Of a stretch of DNA of 64,000 nucleotides, positions 13,971-26,544 are shown piece by piece. Below the pieces are notes generated by a model. That model saw only the letters and a list, made by a program, of their open reading frames with translations. It was not told the origin of the DNA and searched no databases. Source of the DNA: Archivesica marissinica (Eukaryota > Mollusca > Bivalvia > Venerida > Vesicomyidae). How positions within the stretch are numbered: position 1 is the first letter of the stretch; every line of letters begins with the position of its first letter. The stretch covers positions 52,069,684 through 52,133,683 of the forward strand of contig CM026404.1 in assembly GCA_014843695.1 (NCBI GenBank), written 5' to 3'. Made by a program: the position numbers and the translations under genes.

Positions 13971-14059
13971 CCGAATATTCGAATACTGTAATAGTATTCG
14001 GATATTCGCCGGACGTTCGAGTGAATATTCGAATATTCGGGTATTCGTTGCCATCCCTA
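13971..14059. mobile_element. Partial hAT-like MITE (one end)
   Basis: Contains repeated attcgaatattcg palindromic motifs and ends ATTCGTTGCCATCCCTA, matching the right terminus of the complete element at 34586-34975. The opposite terminus is absent, so this is a solo end. Confidence 0.7.
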
Positions 14060-14413
14060 ATTATAAGATATGTGCCCCAACGTTGCGAAGATCTCCAAAT
14101 GACAATAACTGAATTATAATGCATCATCCTAGGTTATAACTATCTGTTCTTATGCAGCAGAAATACAACAAACATAAATAAGGACATTCCACAAGCTTTA
14201 CTCTTGATATACGAACTATTTTCTAAAACCTCTCTTTTGTTTGGGAGTGTAACCATGGATATGTAAGGATGAATACAATTTTGAGTTCGATCATTTAAAT
14301 CTGAATGACTAATGGAGATAGGCACGTGATATGTCATTGAGTGTCATAAACCATTAAGAATATACATCTCAGCAAAAGGCATCCAATGAAGTATATGTAC
14401 AAACACTGTTTGG

Positions 14414-14602
14414 GATGAGGGCGTGTACGATAGCGTGTACACATCTACTATGAGGGCGTGTACACATCTACTATGAGGGCGTGTACACATCTACTATGAG
14501 GGCGTGTACGATAACGTGTACACATCTACTATGAGGGCGTGTACGATAGCGTGTACACATCTACTATGAGGGCGTGTACGATAACGTGTACACATCTACT
14601 AT
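14414..14602. repeat. Short 23/35-bp tandem repeat
   Basis: About six units of atgagggcgtgtacacatct, some with a 12-bp GATAGC/GATAAC-GTGTAC insert that lengthens the unit from 23 to 35 bp. The gtgtacac motif is palindromic. Confidence 0.9.
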
Positions 14603-14660
14603 GGCCCAACGGTAACATGTTATTTACAAGCATTACTATAAATTGGTTTGGAATAAGTCA

Positions 14661-15220
14661 AATCAATACGTCATCATCATCAATCCTCTTCACCCCGGTT
14701 GGGGTATAGGGCCTTCACCACTGCTCTCCACTTGGACCGGTCCGTTGCTGCTGCTTTGGCTTCCCCCCAGGACATCCTGCTTCGGCGCAGCTCACTGTCC
14801 AGAGTTCTTCGCCATGTCGTAACTGGTCGACCTCTTTTCCGTGTGCCCTGTGGATTCCAATCCAGTGCTTGGCGTGCTATGTTGGGCTGGTCTCGTCGTA
14901 GAGTGTGCCCTATCCACCGCCACTTCCTCTGTGTGATAGAGTCTGTGATGGGGTCCTGTCTTGTTTGCCGCCACAACTCCTTGTTGGTGATCTTTTCTGG
15001 CCATCTGATGTGTAGAATCTGTCTGAGGCAGTTGTTGATGAATACCTGTAGTTTGTGGTCAAGGCCCTTGGTGCGTCTCCAGGTCTCAGCTCCGTACAAG
15101 AGGACTGTCTTAACATTCGTCTCAAACAGTCTTGAGGTGGATGTTATTGTTGTTCCATACTGGCTTCAACGTCACAAAGGCATGTCGTGCTTTCCCAATA
15201 CGGGCTTGGAATCAATACGT
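14661..15220. repeat. Target-site duplication of the LINE insertion
   Basis: The 11-mer aatcaatacgt occurs at 14661-14671 and again at 15210-15220, exactly bracketing the LINE fragment. A direct duplication of this size is the signature of target-primed reverse transcription. Confidence 0.85.
14672..15209 (-). mobile_element. 5'-truncated LINE, reverse transcriptase C-terminus
   Basis: The minus strand encodes the C-terminal region of a non-LTR retrotransposon ORF2. Recognisable pieces are YGAETWRRTKG, ILHIRWPEKITNKELW, WRWIGHTLRR and QALDWNPQGTRKRGRP, and it ends at a stop near 14680. The stop is followed by TGATGATGATG, a short 3' microsatellite tail of the kind found in RTE-like LINEs. 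Upstream, a different frame encodes ARIGKARHAFVTLKPVW and joins the main frame only through a frameshift near 15127-15137, where about 11 bp appear to be missing between LKT and RLF. Only about 180 of roughly 1,000 ORF2 residues remain and the catalytic reverse transcriptase core is absent, so the copy is dead. An 11-bp target-site duplication flanks it. Clade assignment (RTE-like) is from memory of family motifs. Confidence 0.9.
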
Positions 15221-15702
15221 AGGGTGTAATAAATAATCCTGTGTGCCAAGTAATGCATGCATAAATGATAATAAACTTCTTTTTACCCGTTATAATAATA
15301 GTAGCCCGTGCTATCTTTTTCGCGGGAATCACGTTATCGTTGGGGTATAGTAGTTTAAGTATTAGTCTTGTAGCTTGTTGAGTTTGTTTTTAAACTAACA
15401 ATTTCAATTCTAAATAAGCATTACACCCCCTCCCTCATTACACAACAGTTCTTAGACTTGGAGGAATTAGAAAACACATTGCGAGTATGCATAGAAATAA
15501 ATTGTTTCGTACGAGATCATTAGCACTTGCACATTTTTCAGAATAATGGGATGAAAGTGTTACACATTTCTTTCTTTACATTACTGAATAATTTCAAGGG
15601 ATTATTCATGAAAGTTATGCCGTTTAAATTTCGAAACTGTTGCCACTATTTCCAGGCGATGGGCTATACATGTGTGAAGGAATAGGAATTTCTGATCATA
15701 TA

Positions 15703-15905
15703 AAAGTGTTTGTTTATTATTTAAAGGGCCAGCCATTTCTGACTTATGAGACACCTCTTTTTATGAACATCAGTACTTCCCGCATCCTACGCTTGTATGC
15801 CAGGAGCCAGGCTGTTAGGCAATCGGTAACCATTATTTAATTAGCTGGCGGCTCACCAACCGGCCATGTCAGAAGGAACCCCTGACGATATTCGAGCCAC
15901 GAAGA
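15703..15905 (-). mobile_element. SINE, third family, degraded head
   Basis: Shares long blocks with 63089-63347: aaagtgtttgtttattat, then gacttatgagacac, tatgaacatcagtacttccc, ggtaaccattatttaa, and ctggcggctcaccaac. In the other copy the right end is a tRNA-like head read on the minus strand. Here that part is decayed to ttcgagccacgaagacgg and flanking bases. The orientation is inferred from the better copy. Confidence 0.75.
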
Positions 15906-16021
15906 CGGTAAATGCGGACATATATGTGCATTCCTTAAACGCATAGTACAAATATAGCGACATCATAAGCGCTAACATTACAGATATGTTGGCGCGACGT
16001 TTCAACCACCCTTTCAGGTCA

Positions 16022-18940
16022 GACACCGCTATTGCAATGTCCATATGCCACCATTATAACACACAGTGCCATACAATTTCCCCCAAACCGCTATTGCAAT
16101 GTCCATAGGCCACCATTATAACACACAGTGCCATACAATTCCCCCCAAACCGCTATTGCAATGTCCATAGGCCACCATTATAACACACAGTGCCATACAA
16201 TTCCCCCCAAACCGCTATTGCAATGTCCATAGGCCACCATTATAACACACAGTGCCATACAATCCCCCCAAACCGCTATTGCAATGTCCATAGGCCACCA
16301 TTATAACACACAGTGCCATACAATTCCCCCCAAACCGCTATTGCAATGTCCATAGGCCACCATTATAACACACAGTGCCATACAATTCCCCCCAAACCGC
16401 TATTGCAATATCCATAGGCCACCATTATAACACACAGTGCCATACAATTCCCCCCAACTGCTATTGCAATGTCCATAGGCCACCATTATAACACACAGTG
16501 CCATACAATTTCCCTCAAACCGCTATTGCAATGTCCATAGGCCACCATTATAACACACAGTGCCATACAATTCCCCCAAACCGCTTTTGCAATGTCCATA
16601 GGCCACCATTATAACACACAGTGCCATACAATTTCCTCCAAACTGCTATTGCAATGTCCATAGGCCACCATTATAACACACAGTGCCATACAATTCCCCC
16701 CAAACCGCTATTGCAATATCCATAGGCCACCATTATAACACACAGTGCCATACAGTTTCCCCCAAACCGCTATTGCAATGTCCATAGGCCACCATTATAA
16801 CACACAGTGCCATACAATTTCCCTCAAACCGCTATTGCAATGTCCATAGGCCACCATTATAACACACAGTGCTGTACAATTTCCCCCAAACTGCTATTGC
16901 AATGTCCATAGACCACCATTATAACACACAGTGCCATACAATTTCCCCCAAACCGCTTTTGCAATGTCCATAGGCCACCATTATAACACACAGGGCCATA
17001 CAATTCCCCCCAAACCGCTATTGCAATGTCCATAGGCCACCATTATAACACACAGTGCCATACAATTCCCCCCAAACCGCTATTGCAATGTCCATAGGCC
17101 ACCATTATAACACACAGTGCCATACAATTCCCCCCAAACCGCTATTGCAATATCCATAGGCCACCATTATAACACACAGTGCCATACAATTTCCCCCAAA
17201 CTGCTATTGCAATGTCCATAGGCCACCATTATAACACACAGTGCCATACAATTTCCCTCAAACCGCTATTGCAATGTCCATAGGCCACCATTATAACACA
17301 CAGTGCCATACAATTCCCCCAAACCGCTTTTGCAATGTCCATAGGCCACCATTATAACACACAGTGCCATACAATTTCCTCCAAACTGCTATTGCAATGT
17401 CCATAGGCCACCATTATAACACACAGTGCCATACAATTCCCCCCAAACCGCTATTGCAATATCCATAGGCCACCATTATAACACACAGTGCCATACAATT
17501 TCCCCCAAACTGCTATTGCAATGTCCATAGGCCACCATTATAACACACAGTGCCATACAATTTCCCTCAAACCGCTATTGCAATGTCCATAGGCCACCAT
17601 TATAACACACAGTGCCATACAATTCCCCCAAACCGCTTTTGCAATGTCCATAGGCCACCATTATAACACACAGTGCCATACAATTTCCCCCAAACCGCTA
17701 TTGCAATATCCATAGGCCACCATTGTAACACACAGTGCCATACAATTTCCCCCAAACCGCTTTTGCAATGTCCATAGGCCACCATTATAACACACAGTGC
17801 CATACAATTTCCTCCAAACTGTTATTGCAATGTCCATAGGCCACCATTATAACACACAGTGCCATACAATTTCCCCCAAACCGCTATTGCAATGTCCATA
17901 GGCCACCATTATAACACACAGTGCCATACAATTTCCCTCAAACCGCTATTGCAATGTCCATAGGCCACCATTATAACACACAGTGCTGTACAATTTCCCC
18001 CAAACTGCTATTGCAATGTCCATAGACCACCATTATAACACACAGTGCCATACAATTTCCCCCAAACCGCTTTTGCAATGTCAATATGCCACCATTATAA
18101 CACACAGTGCCATACAATTTCCCCCAAACTGCTATTGCAATGTCCATAGACCACCATTATAACACACAGTGCCATACAATTTCCCCCAAACCGCTTTTGC
18201 AATGTCCATATGCCACCATTATAACACACAGTGCCATACAATTTCCCCCAAACTGCTATTGCAATGTCCATAGGCCACCATTATAACACACAGTGCCATA
18301 CAATTTCCCCCAAACCGCTATTGCAATGTCCATAGGCCACCATTATAACACACAGTGCCATACAATTTCCCCCAAACTGCTATTGCAATGTCCATAGGCC
18401 ACCATTATAACACACAGTGCCATACAATTTCCCCCAAACCGCTATTGCAATGTCCATAGGCCACCATTATAACACACAGTGCCATACAATTTCCCCCAAA
18501 CTGCTATTGCAATGTCCATAGGCCACCATTATAACACACAGTGCCATACAATTTCCCCCAAACCGCTATTGCATAGTCCATTGGCCACCATTATAACACA
18601 CAGTGCCATACAATTTCCCCCCAAACTGCTATTGCAATGTCCATAGGCCACCATTATAACACACAGTGCCATACAATTCCCCCCCAAACCGCTATTGCAA
18701 TATCCATAGGCCACCATTATAACACACAGTGCCATACAATTCCCCCCAAACTGCTAATGCAATGTCCATAGGCCACCATTATAACACACAGTGCCATACA
18801 ATTTCCCCAAACCGCTATTGCAATGTCCATAGGCCACCATTATAACACACAGTGCCATACAATTCCCCCCCCCAAACCGCTATTGCAATGTCCATAGGCC
18901 ACAATTATAACACACAGTGCCATAACATTCCCCCCAAATA
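16022..18940. repeat. 62-bp satellite array, about 47 copies
   Basis: The unit contains ccgctattgcaatgtccata, then ggccaccattataacacaca, then gtgccatacaatt and a C-rich run of variable length. Copies differ at a few diagnostic sites (accgc/actgc, ctatt/ctttt, caatgtcc/caatatcc, fccc/ctcc runs). Marker variants such as gtgctgtac at 16871 and about 17985 recur at about 1.1 kb, which indicates higher-order duplication of about 18 units. Reverse-strand open frames across it are periodicity effects. Confidence 0.96.
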
Positions 18941-20265
18941 GAGTTTGGCACAAAAGACAGTAGTTTTCAACAGACTGGCCTTTGAGCCACAAGAAACTGT
19001 AAAATTACAATGGGTTGACCGATTGCGGTTTTTTTAATTTCCCACTAAAGGTACCCGCCCCCTACTCTGAAGGTAATTTGCACTGACACCTGCATTTATA
19101 ATATGGTGTTTATTTGTCACCAAATAGTCTGCACATATTCTAAAATATTCCAAAATGCAGCTCATATATTGTATTTTAATATTTAGAAGTCATGTTCATT
19201 ATTGCTGCCAATACCTATTCAGCCAATCAGTTCATGTATCAATAACTCTTAAGGGCTTCCCTACACTTTCCCAACCAATCCGAGACCACTATATCAATAA
19301 CACTGCCTGACCTTCAAAAACATCTGTCTACGTATTTCACTAAACAAGTCACAACCTTTTCAATTGTTAACTGCCATATTGAGTTGATATGTTCAGTATT
19401 TGTTTTTAGACATAGCTATGCCAAGAAATTTTCTCCAGAACTATGTAATATTATTTCTTTAAAGCGACATTACATGGGTGAAAACGCAAATGGCTACAGA
19501 ATGCAATTTCCTATTATATGGTATATATTTTTCCGAGTATTTCAATATAATTAACAAACGTCGTATACGCGGGTCGTTGACAAAATAATATAAATAGGGT
19601 CGACACCCATGCGTAATACAACGCGTGTATCATGAATAACACGATTTATGTTACATATTTACCGTTATATCTCACATTTGTGCCTATGCATATTTATTTG
19701 TAGACTAATCTTAGTTAAATTATCTCTAAACGACAGTATCGCATGTTTAGTATTGACACCAATGACAAGCACACGTCAAATCAGTAGCGTGGATATCCCA
19801 TTATATGAAATCGTACTTTCACTTTTTGAAGTTTGTAGACCACAAAAACACTGTTTATTAATTCAATGTTAGTGTTCGAATGTATTGGGAAGAATTTGTA
19901 GTAGCAATGAATTTATACGTGAAAAAATCTTTTTTTTTTGCTTTTTGTGATGTAATGTCGCTTTAAGGCATATTTGGGACATCAATATAAATATGTTGAG
20001 ATTTCTTGAAGAACAAACAATACGTGACACGTACTTTTAACACGTCCAGGAAGTAAGATGGATGTTTAAAACGAGAAGTGATTTCATACCACATGTTACA
20101 TGATAATGTAATATAATGTTGTTCATCTATCTAGTCAGTAATCTATATGCCAGTTTAACGTGTGTGGAACGCATACGTGATTGCTATACAGGGGCGTAGC
20201 TTCATATGGGCCACATTTGTATACTATCGATAATTGTCATGGTCAATCCACTATCAAACATAGTC
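18941..20265. other. Unique island containing a TTAA MITE
   Basis: AT-rich non-tandem DNA. The only element recognised is the MITE at 19459-19966. The flanks 18941-19458 and 19967-20265 show no coding motif, RNA gene or repeat that I can support. Confidence 0.75.
19459..19966. mobile_element. TTAA-flanked MITE, copy 1
   Basis: A 508-bp element bounded by TTAA on both sides. The left end TTAAAGCGACATTACAT and right end ATGTAATGTCGCTTTAA are perfect inverted repeats. A TTAA target duplication is characteristic of piggyBac and Kolobok transposases, and the superfamily is not decided here. A second copy at 37848-38391 aligns along its whole length, including internal blocks such as attatctctaaacgac and agaatttgtagtagcaatg. 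The open frame inside (from about 19648) has no recognisable domain, so I call the element non-autonomous. Confidence 0.9.
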
Positions 20266-22460
20266 GGCAATCGACATCCTACAGTTGGAGCATCAGTATC
20301 GACATCCTACAGTTGGAGCATCAGTATCGACATCCTACAGTTGGAGCATTAGTATCGACATCCTACAGTTGGAGCATTAGTATCGACATCCTACAGTTGG
20401 AGCATCAGTATCGACATCCTACAGCTGGAGCATCAGTATCGACATCCTACAGTTGGAGCATTAGTATCGACATCCTACAGTTGGAGCATTAGTATCGACA
20501 TCCTACAGTTGGAGCATCAGTATCGACATCCTACAGCTGGAGCATCAGTATCGACATCCTACAGTTGGAACATCAGTATCGACATCCTACAGTTGGAGCA
20601 TTAGTATCGACATCCTACAGTTGGAGCATCAGTATCGACATCCTACAGTTGGAGCATTAGTATCGACATCCTACAGTTGGAGCATCAGTATCGACATCCT
20701 ACAGTTGGAGCATTAGTATCGACATCCTACAGTTGGAGCATCAATATCGACATCCTACAGTTGGAGCATTAGTATCGACATCCTACAGTTGGAGCATTAG
20801 TATCGACATCCTACAGTTGGAGCATTAGTATCGACATCCTATAGTTGGAGCATCAGTATCGACATCCTACAGTTGGAGCATTAGTATCGACATCCTACAG
20901 TTGGAGCATTAGTATACGTTCCTACAGTTGGATTATCAGTATCGACATCCTACAGTTGGAGCATTAGTATCGACATCCTACAGTTGGAGCATTAGTATCG
21001 ATATCCTACAGTTGGAGCATCAGTATCGACATCCTACAGTTGGAGCATTAGTATCGACATCCTACAGTTGGAGCATTAGTATCGACATCCTACAGTTGGA
21101 GCATCAGTATCGACATCCTACAGTTGGAGCATTAGTATCGACATCCTACAGTTGGAACATTAGTATCGACATCCTACAGTTGGAGCATCAGTATCGACAT
21201 CCTACATTGGAGCATCAGTATCGACATCCTACAGTTGGAGTATCAGTATCGACATCCTACAGTTGGAGTATCAGTATCGACATCCTACAGTTGGAGTATC
21301 AGTATCGACATCCTACAGTTGGAGCATCAGTATCGACATCCTACATTTGGAGCATCAGTATCGACATCCTACAGTTGGAATATCAGTATCGACATCCTAC
21401 AGTTGGAGCATCAGTATCGACATCCTACAGTTGGAGTATCAGTATCGACATCCTACAGTTGGAGCATCAGTATCGACATCCTACAGTTGGAGTATCAGTA
21501 TCGACATCCTACAATTGGAGCATCAGTATCAACATCCTACAGTTGGAGCATCAGTATCGACATCCTACAGTTGGAGCATCAGTATCAACATCCTACAGTT
21601 GGAGTATCAGTATCGACATCCTACAGTTGGAGCATCAGTATCAACATCCTACAGTTGGAGCATCAGTATCGACATCCTACAGTTGGAGCATCAGTATCGA
21701 CATCCTACAGTTGGAGTATCAGTATCGACATCCTACAGTTGGAGCATCAGTATCGACATCCTACAGTTGGAGCATCAGTATCAACATCCTACAGTTGGAG
21801 CATCAGTATCGACATCCTACAGTTGGAGCATCAGTATTGACATCCTACATTTGGAGCATCAGTATTGACATCCTACAGTAGAGTGTCAGTATTGACATCC
21901 TACAGTTGGAGCATCAGTATCGACATCCTACATTTGGAGCATCAGTATCGACATCCTACAATTGGAGCATCAGTATCAACATCCTACAGTTGGAGCATCA
22001 GTATCGACATCCTACAGTTGGAGCATCAGTATCAACATCCTACAGTTGGAGTATCAGTATCGACATCCTACAGTTGGAGCATCAGTATCAACATCCTACA
22101 GTTGGAGCATCAGTATCGACATCCTACAGTTGGAGCATCAGTATCGACATCCTACAGTTGGAGTATCAGTATCGACATCCTACAGTTGGAGCATCAGTAT
22201 CGACATCCTACAGTTGGAGCATCAGTATCAACATCCTACAGTTGGAGCATCAGTATCGACATCCTACAGTTGGAGCATCAGTATTGACATCCTACATTTG
22301 GAGCATCAGTATTGACATCCTACAGTAGAGTGTCAGTATGACATCCTACAGTTGGAGCATCAGTATCGACATCCTACATTTGGAGCATCAGTATCAACAT
22401 CCTACAGTTGGAGCATCAGTATCGACATCCTACAGTTGGAGCATCAGTATCAACATCCTA
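20266..22460. repeat. 28-bp minisatellite array
   Basis: About 78 copies of a 28-bp unit, gacatcctacagttggagca plus tcagtatc (or ttagtatc). The monomer has no stop codon in any plus-strand frame. Because 28 is not a multiple of three, all three forward frames stay open over long distances; variants with gcattag add stops. A 447-448-bp block (16 units), marked by gagtgtcagt, is repeated at 21881 and 22328. Confidence 0.96.
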
Positions 22461-23298
22461 CAGTGGAGTATCAGTATCGACATCCTACAGTAGAGTATCA
22501 GTATCGACATCCTACAGTAGAGTATCAGTATCGACATCCTACAGTAGAGCATCAGTATAGACATCCTACAATAGAGTCTCAGTATCGACATCCTACAGTA
22601 GAGCATCAGTATAGACATCCTACAGTAGAGTATCAGTATATACATTCAACAGTAGAGTATCAGTATAGACATCCTACAGTAGAGCATCAGTATCGACATC
22701 CTACAGTAGAGTATCAGTATAGACATCCTACAGTAGTGTATCAGTATAGACATCCTACAGTAGAGTATCAGTATAGACATCCTACAGTAGAGTATCAGTA
22801 TAGACATCATACAGTAGAGTATCAGTATAGACATCCTACAGTAGAGTATCAGTATATACATCCTACAGTAGAGTATCAGTATCGACATCCTACAGTAGAG
22901 TATCAGTATATACATCCTACAGTAGAGTATCAGTATATACATCCTACGGTAGAGCATCAGAATCGACATCCTACAGTAGAGCATCAGTATCGACATCCTA
23001 CAGTAGAGCATCAGTATCGACATTCTACAGTAGATCATCAGTATAGACATCCTACAGTAGAGTATCAGTACCGACATCCTACAGTAGAGCATCAGTATCG
23101 ACATCCTACAGTAGAGTATCAGTATAGACATCCTACAGTAGAGTATCAGTATAGACATCCTACAGTAGAGCATCACTATCGACATCCTACAGTAAAGTAT
23201 CACTATCGACATCCTACAGTAGAGTATCAGTATAGACATCCTACAGTAGAGTATCAGTATAGACATCCTACAGTAGAGCATCAGTATCGACATTCTAC
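22461..23298. repeat. 27-bp derivative of the same minisatellite
   Basis: Continuous with the preceding array, but the monomer changes to 27 bp (gacatcctacagtagagta plus tcagtata) through loss of one base and a ttg-to-tag change. About 31 copies. The frame now repeats every nine codons on both strands, which explains the long frames here. Confidence 0.94.
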
Positions 23299-23425
23299 AG
23301 AGCCGAACGGGACAACAACATTATGATTTGTTACGGAGAAACATAGTTACGGAGAGAGCCGAACGGGAAAACAAGATTATGATTTGTTACATAGAAACAT
23401 AGTTACGAGAGAGCCGAACAGGAAA
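23299..23425. repeat. Short tandem repeat, about 3 units
   Basis: Three diverged units sharing gagccgaacgggacaacaac or its variants and gttacggagaaacatagtta, adjacent to the end of the 27-bp array. Confidence 0.8.
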
Positions 23426-23518
23426 ACATCTTAGCTTAAATTAGATTATATTGTATAAAGTACATTAAACATGTCTAATTTTGGATTTCTTTACCTAAAC
23501 GCTGAGAAACATTGAGGT

Positions 23519-23634
23519 AATTTCATCAACATAATATAATTACATTACTACGTAGACATTTCATCAACATAATATAATTACATTACTACGTAGACATTTC
23601 ATCAACATAATATAATTACATTACTACGTAGACA
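23519..23634. repeat. 38-bp tandem repeat, 3 copies
   Basis: Three nearly identical units of tttcatcaacataatataat followed by tacattactacgtagaca. Confidence 0.93.
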
Positions 23635-23787
23635 TTATGATGGTTATTTTGAAATGCAATATTTCTTTAATAACAAACTAAACTACTGGTTCAAACATGA
23701 AGGAAGTGAACACACACAATATAGCTAGTAGTATACCTGTAGTATGTACGGGCACTTACGTCTGCAATCCAATACAGGTGTGTGTAT

Positions 23788-26544
23788 ACAGTCAAACCTG
23801 TGTTAGTGGTCACCTCCATTAAGTAACCATATATATACAGTCAAACCTGTGTTAGTGGTCACCTCCATTAAGCAGCCATATATATACAGTCAAACCTGTG
23901 TTAGTGGTCACCTCCATTGAGCAGCCATATATATACAGTCAAGCCTGTGTTAGTGGTCACCTCCATTGAGCAGCCATATATATATACAGTCAAACCTGTG
24001 TTAGTGGTCACCTCCATTAAGACCATATATATACAGTCAAACCTGTGTTAGTGGTCACCTCCATTAAGTAACCATATATATACAGTCAAACCTGTGTTAG
24101 TGGTCACCTCCATTGAGCAGCCATATATATATACAGTCAAGCCTGTGTTAGTGGTCACCTCCATTGAGCAGCCATATATATATACAGTCAAACCTGTGTT
24201 AGTGGTCACCTCCATTAAGCAGCCATATATATACAGTCAAACCTGTGTTAGTGGTCACCTCCATTAAGCAGCCATATATATACAGTCAAACCTGTATTAG
24301 TGGTCACCTCCATTAAGCAGCCATATATATACAGTCAAACCTGTGTTAGTGGTTACCTCCATTAAGCAGCCATATATATACAGTCAAACCTGTGTTAGTG
24401 GTCACCTCCATTAAGCAGACATATATATATACATTCAAACCTGTGTTAGTGGTCACCTCCATTAAGCAGTCATATATATAGAGTCAAACCTGTGTTAGTG
24501 GTCACCTCCATTAAGTAACCATATATATATAGTCAAACCTGTGTTAGTGGTCACCTCCATTAAGCAGCCATATATATACAGTCAAACCTGTGTTAGTGGT
24601 CACCTCCATTAAGCAGCCATATATATACAGTCAAACCTGTGTTAGTGGTCACCTCCATTAAGCAGCCATATATATATACAGTCAAACCTGTGTTAGTGGT
24701 CACCTCCATTAAGCAGCCATATATATACAGTCAAACCTGTGTTAGTGGTCACCTCCATTAAGCAGCCATATATATATAGTCAAACCTGTGTTAGTGGTCA
24801 CCTCCATTAAGCAGCCATATATATATACAGTCAAACCTGTGTTAGTGGTCACCTCCATTAAGCAGCCATATATATACAGTCAAACCTGTGTTAGTGGTCA
24901 CCTCCATTAAGCAGTCATATATATACAGTCAAACCTGTGTTAGTGGTCACCTCCATTAAGCAGCCATATATATATACAGTCAAACCTGTGTTAGTGGTCA
25001 CCTCCATTAAGCAGCCATATTACAGTCAAACCTGTGTTAGTGGTCACCTCCATTGAGCAGCCATATATATATACAGTCAAACCTGTGTTAGTGGTCACCT
25101 CCATTAAGCAGCCATATATATACAGTCAAACCTGTGTTAGTGGTCACCTCCATTAAGCAGCCATATATATACAGTCAAACCTGTGTTAGTGGTCACCTCC
25201 ATTAAGCAGCCATATATATATACAGTCAAACCTGTGTTAGTGGTCACCTCCATTAAGCAGCCATATATATACAGTCAAACCTGTGTTAGTGGTCACCTCC
25301 ATTAAGCAGCCATATATAATACAGTCAAACCTGTGTTAGTGGTCACCTCCATTAAGCAGCCATATATATACAGTCAAACCTGTGTTAGTGGTCACCTCCA
25401 TTAAGCAGCCATATATATATACAGTCAAACCTGTGTTAGTGGTCACCTCCATTAAGCAGCCATATTATATACAGTCAAACCTGTGTTAGTGGTCACCTCC
25501 ATTAAGCAGCCATATATATAGTCAAACCTGTGTTAGTGGTCACCTCCATTAAGCAGCCATATATATACAGTCAAACCTGTGTTAGTGGTCACCTCCATTA
25601 AGCAGCCATATATATACAGTCAAACCTGTGTTAGTGGTCACCTCCATTAAGCAGTCATATATATACAGTCAAACCTGTGTTAGTGGTCACCTCCATTAAG
25701 CAGCCATATATATATACAGTCAAACCTGTGTTAGTGGTCACCTCCATTAAGCAGCCATATATATACAGTCAAACCTGTGTTAGTGGTCACCTCCATTGAG
25801 GAGCCATATATATATATACAGTCAAACCTGTGTTAGTGGTCACCTCCATTAAGCAGCCATATATATAACAGTCAAACCTGTGTTAGTGGTCACCTCCATT
25901 AAGCAGCCATATATATACAGTCAAACCTGTGTTAGTGGTCACCTCCATTAAGCAGCCATATATATACAGTCAAACCTGTGTTAGTGGTCACTTCCATTAA
26001 GCAGCCATATATATACAGTCAAACCTGTGTTAGTGGTCACCTCAATTAAGCAGCCATATATAAATACAGTCAAACCTGTGTTAGTGGTCACCTCCATTAA
26101 GCAGCCATATATATACAGTCAAACCTGTGTTAGTGGTCACCTCCATTAAGTAGCCATATATATACAGTCAAACCTGTGTTAGTGGTCACCTCCATTAAGC
26201 AGCCATATATATATACAGTCAAACCTGTGTTAGTGGTCACCTCCATTAAGCAGCCATATATATATACAGTCAAACCTGTGTTAGTGGTCACCTCCATTAA
26301 GCAGCCATATATATACAGTCAAACCTGTGTTAGTGGTCACCTCCATTAAGCAGCCATATATATACAGTCAAACCTGTGTTAGTGGTCACCTCCATTAAGC
26401 AGCCATATATATACAGTCAAACCTGTGTTAGTGGTCACCTCCATTAAGCAGCCATATATATATACAGTCAAACCTGTGTTAGTGGTCACCTCCATTAAGC
26501 AGCCATATATATATCAGTCAAACCTGTGTTAGTGGTCACCTCCA
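23788..26544. repeat. 49-bp satellite built from a transposon terminal repeat
   Basis: About 55 units of a 41-bp conserved segment, cagtcaaacctgtgttag then tggtcacctccattaagcag, joined by a variable tatatata spacer, so the period ranges from about 47 to 53 bp. The conserved segment matches the terminal inverted repeat of the TA-flanked MITE at 57838-58031 (CAGTCAAACCTGT, then GGCCACC) and the left end of the dispersed element at 40601. It runs into an assembly gap. Confidence 0.95.

Larger units (their letters stand above)
13655..14413. other. Unique AT-rich island with SINE and hAT fragments
   Basis: Non-tandem sequence between two arrays. It contains a SINE-like fragment (13750-13930) and a fragment of a hAT-like MITE (13971-14059). 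The rest shows no coding signal: open frames are short and carry no recognisable motif. Confidence 0.8.
14603..16021. other. Unique island with LINE and SINE insertions
   Basis: Between two arrays. It holds a LINE fragment (14672-15209) with its target-site duplication and a SINE (15703-15905). The intervening 15221-15702 is AT-rich, and I see no gene, RNA gene or further repeat in it. Confidence 0.75.

Noticed and set aside
14699..15229. A 176-codon plus-strand frame
   Set aside because: It is the antisense of the LINE reverse transcriptase fragment, which carries the recognisable motifs on the minus strand.
20928..22328. Three overlapping forward frames of 140-317 codons
   Set aside because: The 28-bp unit has no stop in any plus frame, so all three frames are open at once.
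23788..26544. CRISPR-like appearance (constant 41 bp with short variable spacers)
   Set aside because: The spacers are only TA-dinucleotide length variants, the context is eukaryotic, and no cas-like genes are present.
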